Assembly: GCA_964600845.1 (NCBI GenBank)
Contig: CAZRJW010000014.1
Coordinates: 1-26,998 of the forward strand
Direction: 5' to 3'
DNA: 26,998 nt
Source of the DNA: JAGOTP01 sp964600845
GTDB taxonomy: Bacteria > Patescibacteriota > Patescibacteriia > 2-12-FULL-60-25
The translations under genes and the position numbers were made by a program. The notes beneath the pieces were generated by a model that was given only the letters and a program-made list of their open reading frames with translations, was not told the origin of the DNA and made no database searches. Of this stretch, positions 24,585 to 26,998 are shown in pieces. How positions within the stretch are numbered: the first letter of the stretch is position 1; each line of letters opens with the position of its first letter.

Positions 24585-26998
24585 ATGCCCACCGTCCCTT
24601 TCGCTCCCGCGAACCCTCGTATGATGCCAGAGCGCGCGCTTGTCGTCGCTGACGAAAAAGAGCGTCGCAGACAAGAGCTTGAGGACCTCAAAGCATGGGC
24701 GCTTAAAGATAAAGAGGCGATTGAAAAAGTCGATGGGAGACTTGCCCGGTTGGTTGAAGCTCTGCGAGAAAAAGCAGAAGCTGCAGATGCCGAACGAGCA
24801 AAACCAGATGGCGTACGTGATGATACGCGTGTGACGCGTTTAGACCAAGACAGGACACTATTGCAGACGGCTCTCGAAGGGGTAGATGCTGAGCTAAGAA
24901 GCATACAAGAACAGCTTGAGATCGCGGATCGCGAACTCCAAGTATGCTTAACTGAACTAGAAGCGGCGAACCATGTCATTTTGACCGAGCAGCGTCTGAC
25001 AGGGGCTGTCCCTGTGACGATTTTGTATGCAAATGATGAGCTAACGCATTTTACCGACGTCCGTGCAGCTGCGATCAAAAAAGCAGAAGAGCAGTTTGAA
25101 ATGAAGGGAGTTGTGGCTGTTGAAAGCGTTATTCAGCCATTCTGGAAAGGACTTGTCCCATTTTTGGACATGGTAGATGAAACCAAGGTGAATACAGGTG
25201 GGCTCGGGCTCATTTTGTCGAAATACCCCGTTCTTGATGTGAAGAAGAGTGAGGAATTTGCTGCCGCGTTTGAAGCTCTCCCCTTGTCTGGGGATTCCAA
25301 AGCTGTAGCTGCCGAAGTGAAGGCGTTGGTAGGTACGTATCGTGTGGCGAGAGAGGCGCTGGTAGGGAGTGATCCGAAGAGTGCGCACAAGCATTTGAAG
25401 GAATTAGAGCGCGCTGCGGTGGCCTTGAAGAAGATCCCGAGTCTTTGGGAAGCGAAAAATGAGCCAGCAGAGGTAAAAAAACGTCGAGAAGCATTTAAGA
25501 AGAAAGAAGCTGAAGAGCTGGAACGACATCAGCCGGAGATGATGGAGGCGGAGCGGAAGTTGTGGGAGTCGCTTCAAGAGCCGACCGATCAAGAGCTTTT
25601 GGTGAAAGCGCATTTGGCGGAGGTGGCGGCGGTGCCTGAGCATCCGATGTTTGATCAGCTCAAGACAGAGGACGGGCGACTTACTTACGGTATAGGCTTA
25701 TTTGAGAAGGTGGGTCTTCCTACGGGTCCGTTGAGCCTAGGGGCGGGATTAACAGCTCGTCTTGCGGATGCGCAGGCGATCAAGGCGAAGAAGTCGAGCG
25801 AGCATGATCTGCTTGAAAACTGGAAAGACGACACCTTGTTTCTATTAGACCCAACCATTCACGATAAAGACGCGAACGTGAAAGCGAAGGTTGAAGAACG
25901 GGTGAAGCGACTAAATCTCCAAAGGCCATCGGCTGAGACGATTCAGCTGATTCTCCACTCTGTTCCGCTAAATGCTGACCCCGCAGAGCTGATGAAGCAG
26001 CTCCGTCATCATGTGACGATGTATTTTGGGGCTTTGAAGGATAAAGCTGCGCCGGGTTCGGTCGCAGTTAAGGATGAGGCCGCCATCATGGAAGCGCTGG
26101 ATAAGAAGTTGGGAGACCTACTTCATGGGTTTAATGAGCTCGTTACCGGCGAGATGCAGAAAAATCAGCTCGCGGCTAAGGTTGATGCTGCATTGCTTCG
26201 TCCGGATGCAAAAGCAATTCTGCAGCTGATTGCTACGGTTGAAGGAATCTCTGTTGTTGACCCAGCCAAGGTCGCGAAGGCGGCTGAAGAGGAGCGAAAA
26301 GCCCGAGAGTTTGTGGAGGGCTTTGTTGCCTCGATGGAGCGTACAGAGACGTTGGTGGCAGAGCGTGCAATTCTTCATAAGGATACCGTCGCTCGAGAAG
26401 CATTGGTTCCTCAGGTCGTGAAGGCGTTGGAGGCGCATAAGGGGTTTCAGGCGACTTTGGATGAAATTGAGCGTGTCCGACCGCTGATTATCGACTACTT
26501 GCTCAGACGGGAAATGCCGAGCGGCGGGGAAGACCGAACGGAGCGTAAGCGCCTCGAGACAAATTGGGCGGCGACACATGAGGCGGAGGTGCGTACAAAA
26601 AAGACTCAAGAAGACGCAGCCAAACGAGCCTTGCTTGCGGCCGAAAAGGCGCTGAAGCTGACAGAGGCGGATCCGGAGCTCGTGCAGCTTCAGACAGAGA
26701 TCGGTAAAGTTGAGGCGTTAGCGGGAGCATTGGCTCATATCGATGTGAATCCAAACGCACTGGTGGCCGATATTACGGGTCGAGATGCGATTTTGAAACA
26801 GATTCCAAAGATTGATGTGGATGGAAAAGAATATTCCGGTGTTACATTGGTAGAGACCGCGTTAGCCGCTGGATCGCGTCAACCGTTAAAACAGGTCACG
26901 ACCTGGCTCCCAAAAGCGATTAAAGAGCTGACGTTAGATGAAGCCTATGGATATGGCTTGCCGGAGGCTGCGTTAGCGGCTGCGTATACGCTGGTTGA
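24585..26998 (+). CDS. Large coiled-coil protein, partial (3' end outside window)
   Basis: The frame is open from ATG 24585 to the window end (804 codons and 2 nt), so the gene is truncated by the window, not broken. The product is very rich in Ala, Glu, Lys and Leu, with predicted coiled coils at about 20-135 (RRQELEDLKAWALKDKE and on), 270-345 and 530-720. Shorter globular-looking segments separate them, for example 135-200 and 350-400 (YGIGLFEKVGLPTGPLSLGAG). No signal peptide, membrane span or catalytic motif is visible. It could be a cytoplasmic structural or scaffold protein. Start choice is supported by a promoter about 25-50 nt upstream. Confidence 0.85.
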   Translation, partial: MPTVPFAPANPRMMPERALVVADEKERRRQELEDLKAWALKDKEAIEKVDGRLARLVEALREKAEAADAERAKPDGVRDDTRVTRLDQDRTLLQTALEGVDAELRSIQEQLEIADRELQVCLTELEAANHVILTEQRLTGAVPVTILYANDELTHFTDVRAAAIKKAEEQFEMKGVVAVESVIQPFWKGLVPFLDMVDETKVNTGGLGLILSKYPVLDVKKSEEFAAAFEALPLSGDSKAVAAEVKALVGTYRVAREALVGSDPKSAHKHLKELERAAVALKKIPSLWEAKNEPAEVKKRREAFKKKEAEELERHQPEMMEAERKLWESLQEPTDQELLVKAHLAEVAAVPEHPMFDQLKTEDGRLTYGIGLFEKVGLPTGPLSLGAGLTARLADAQAIKAKKSSEHDLLENWKDDTLFLLDPTIHDKDANVKAKVEERVKRLNLQRPSAETIQLILHSVPLNADPAELMKQLRHHVTMYFGALKDKAAPGSVAVKDEAAIMEALDKKLGDLLHGFNELVTGEMQKNQLAAKVDAALLRPDAKAILQLIATVEGISVVDPAKVAKAAEEERKAREFVEGFVASMERTETLVAERAILHKDTVAREALVPQVVKALEAHKGFQATLDEIERVRPLIIDYLLRREMPSGGEDRTERKRLETNWAATHEAEVRTKKTQEDAAKRALLAAEKALKLTEADPELVQLQTEIGKVEALAGALAHIDVNPNALVADITGRDAILKQIPKIDVDGKEYSGVTLVETALAAGSRQPLKQVTTWLPKAIKELTLDEAYGYGLPEAALAAAYTLV

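Overview
The window looks like a chromosomal segment of a small-genome bacterium, most likely a member of the Candidate Phyla Radiation (Patescibacteria, perhaps Parcubacteria). This is an inference, not a search result. It rests on the divergent rRNA, the scarcity of Shine-Dalgarno sequences, several -10-like hexamers placed exactly 6 nt before a start codon (leaderless pattern), many proteins I cannot place in a family, and a secreted protein built of short Cys modules of a kind I recall from such genomes.

Layout. (1) 1-2675: the 3' part of a 23S rRNA gene, a short spacer, a 5S rRNA gene and an rrn terminator. (2) 2618-14445: an integrated mobile element of about 11.8 kb, bounded by a perfect 58-bp direct repeat that starts inside the 3' end of the 5S gene and runs through its terminator. 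Next to the left repeat lie a tyrosine integrase and an excisionase-like gene. They are followed by a replication module (RepA-like helicase and prim-pol primase), two unknown genes (one with a zinc ribbon), a plus-strand operon with an ArdC-N-like protein, an unknown gene, a secreted Cys-module protein, and a 992-residue PHP-phosphoesterase/SMC-like ATPase that is probably a defence effector. A pair of AGCGCCA tandem sites sits just inside each end and looks like the integrase arm sites. I see no capsid, portal or relaxase gene, so the element resembles an integrative plasmid or satellite. (3) 14446-26998: host chromosome with an unknown protein, a lipoprotein, a GC-rich orphan, a CYTH protein, an unknown gene paired with UDP-glucose dehydrogenase, a SWIM-SNF2 helicase, a membrane-anchored protein, uracil-DNA glycosylase paired with a small coiled-coil protein, and the first 804 codons of a large coiled-coil protein that runs off the window.

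How it may work. The integrase would recombine the element into the 3' end of rrf while leaving the 5S gene and a terminator intact. The prim-pol and helicase suggest the excised circle can replicate. The PHP-ATPase and secreted protein at the far end look like cargo. The most interesting points are the use of 5S rRNA as attachment site, the complete attL/attR/arm-site architecture, the palindrome- and repeat-rich non-coding segments in the replication module, and the evidence for leaderless starts.
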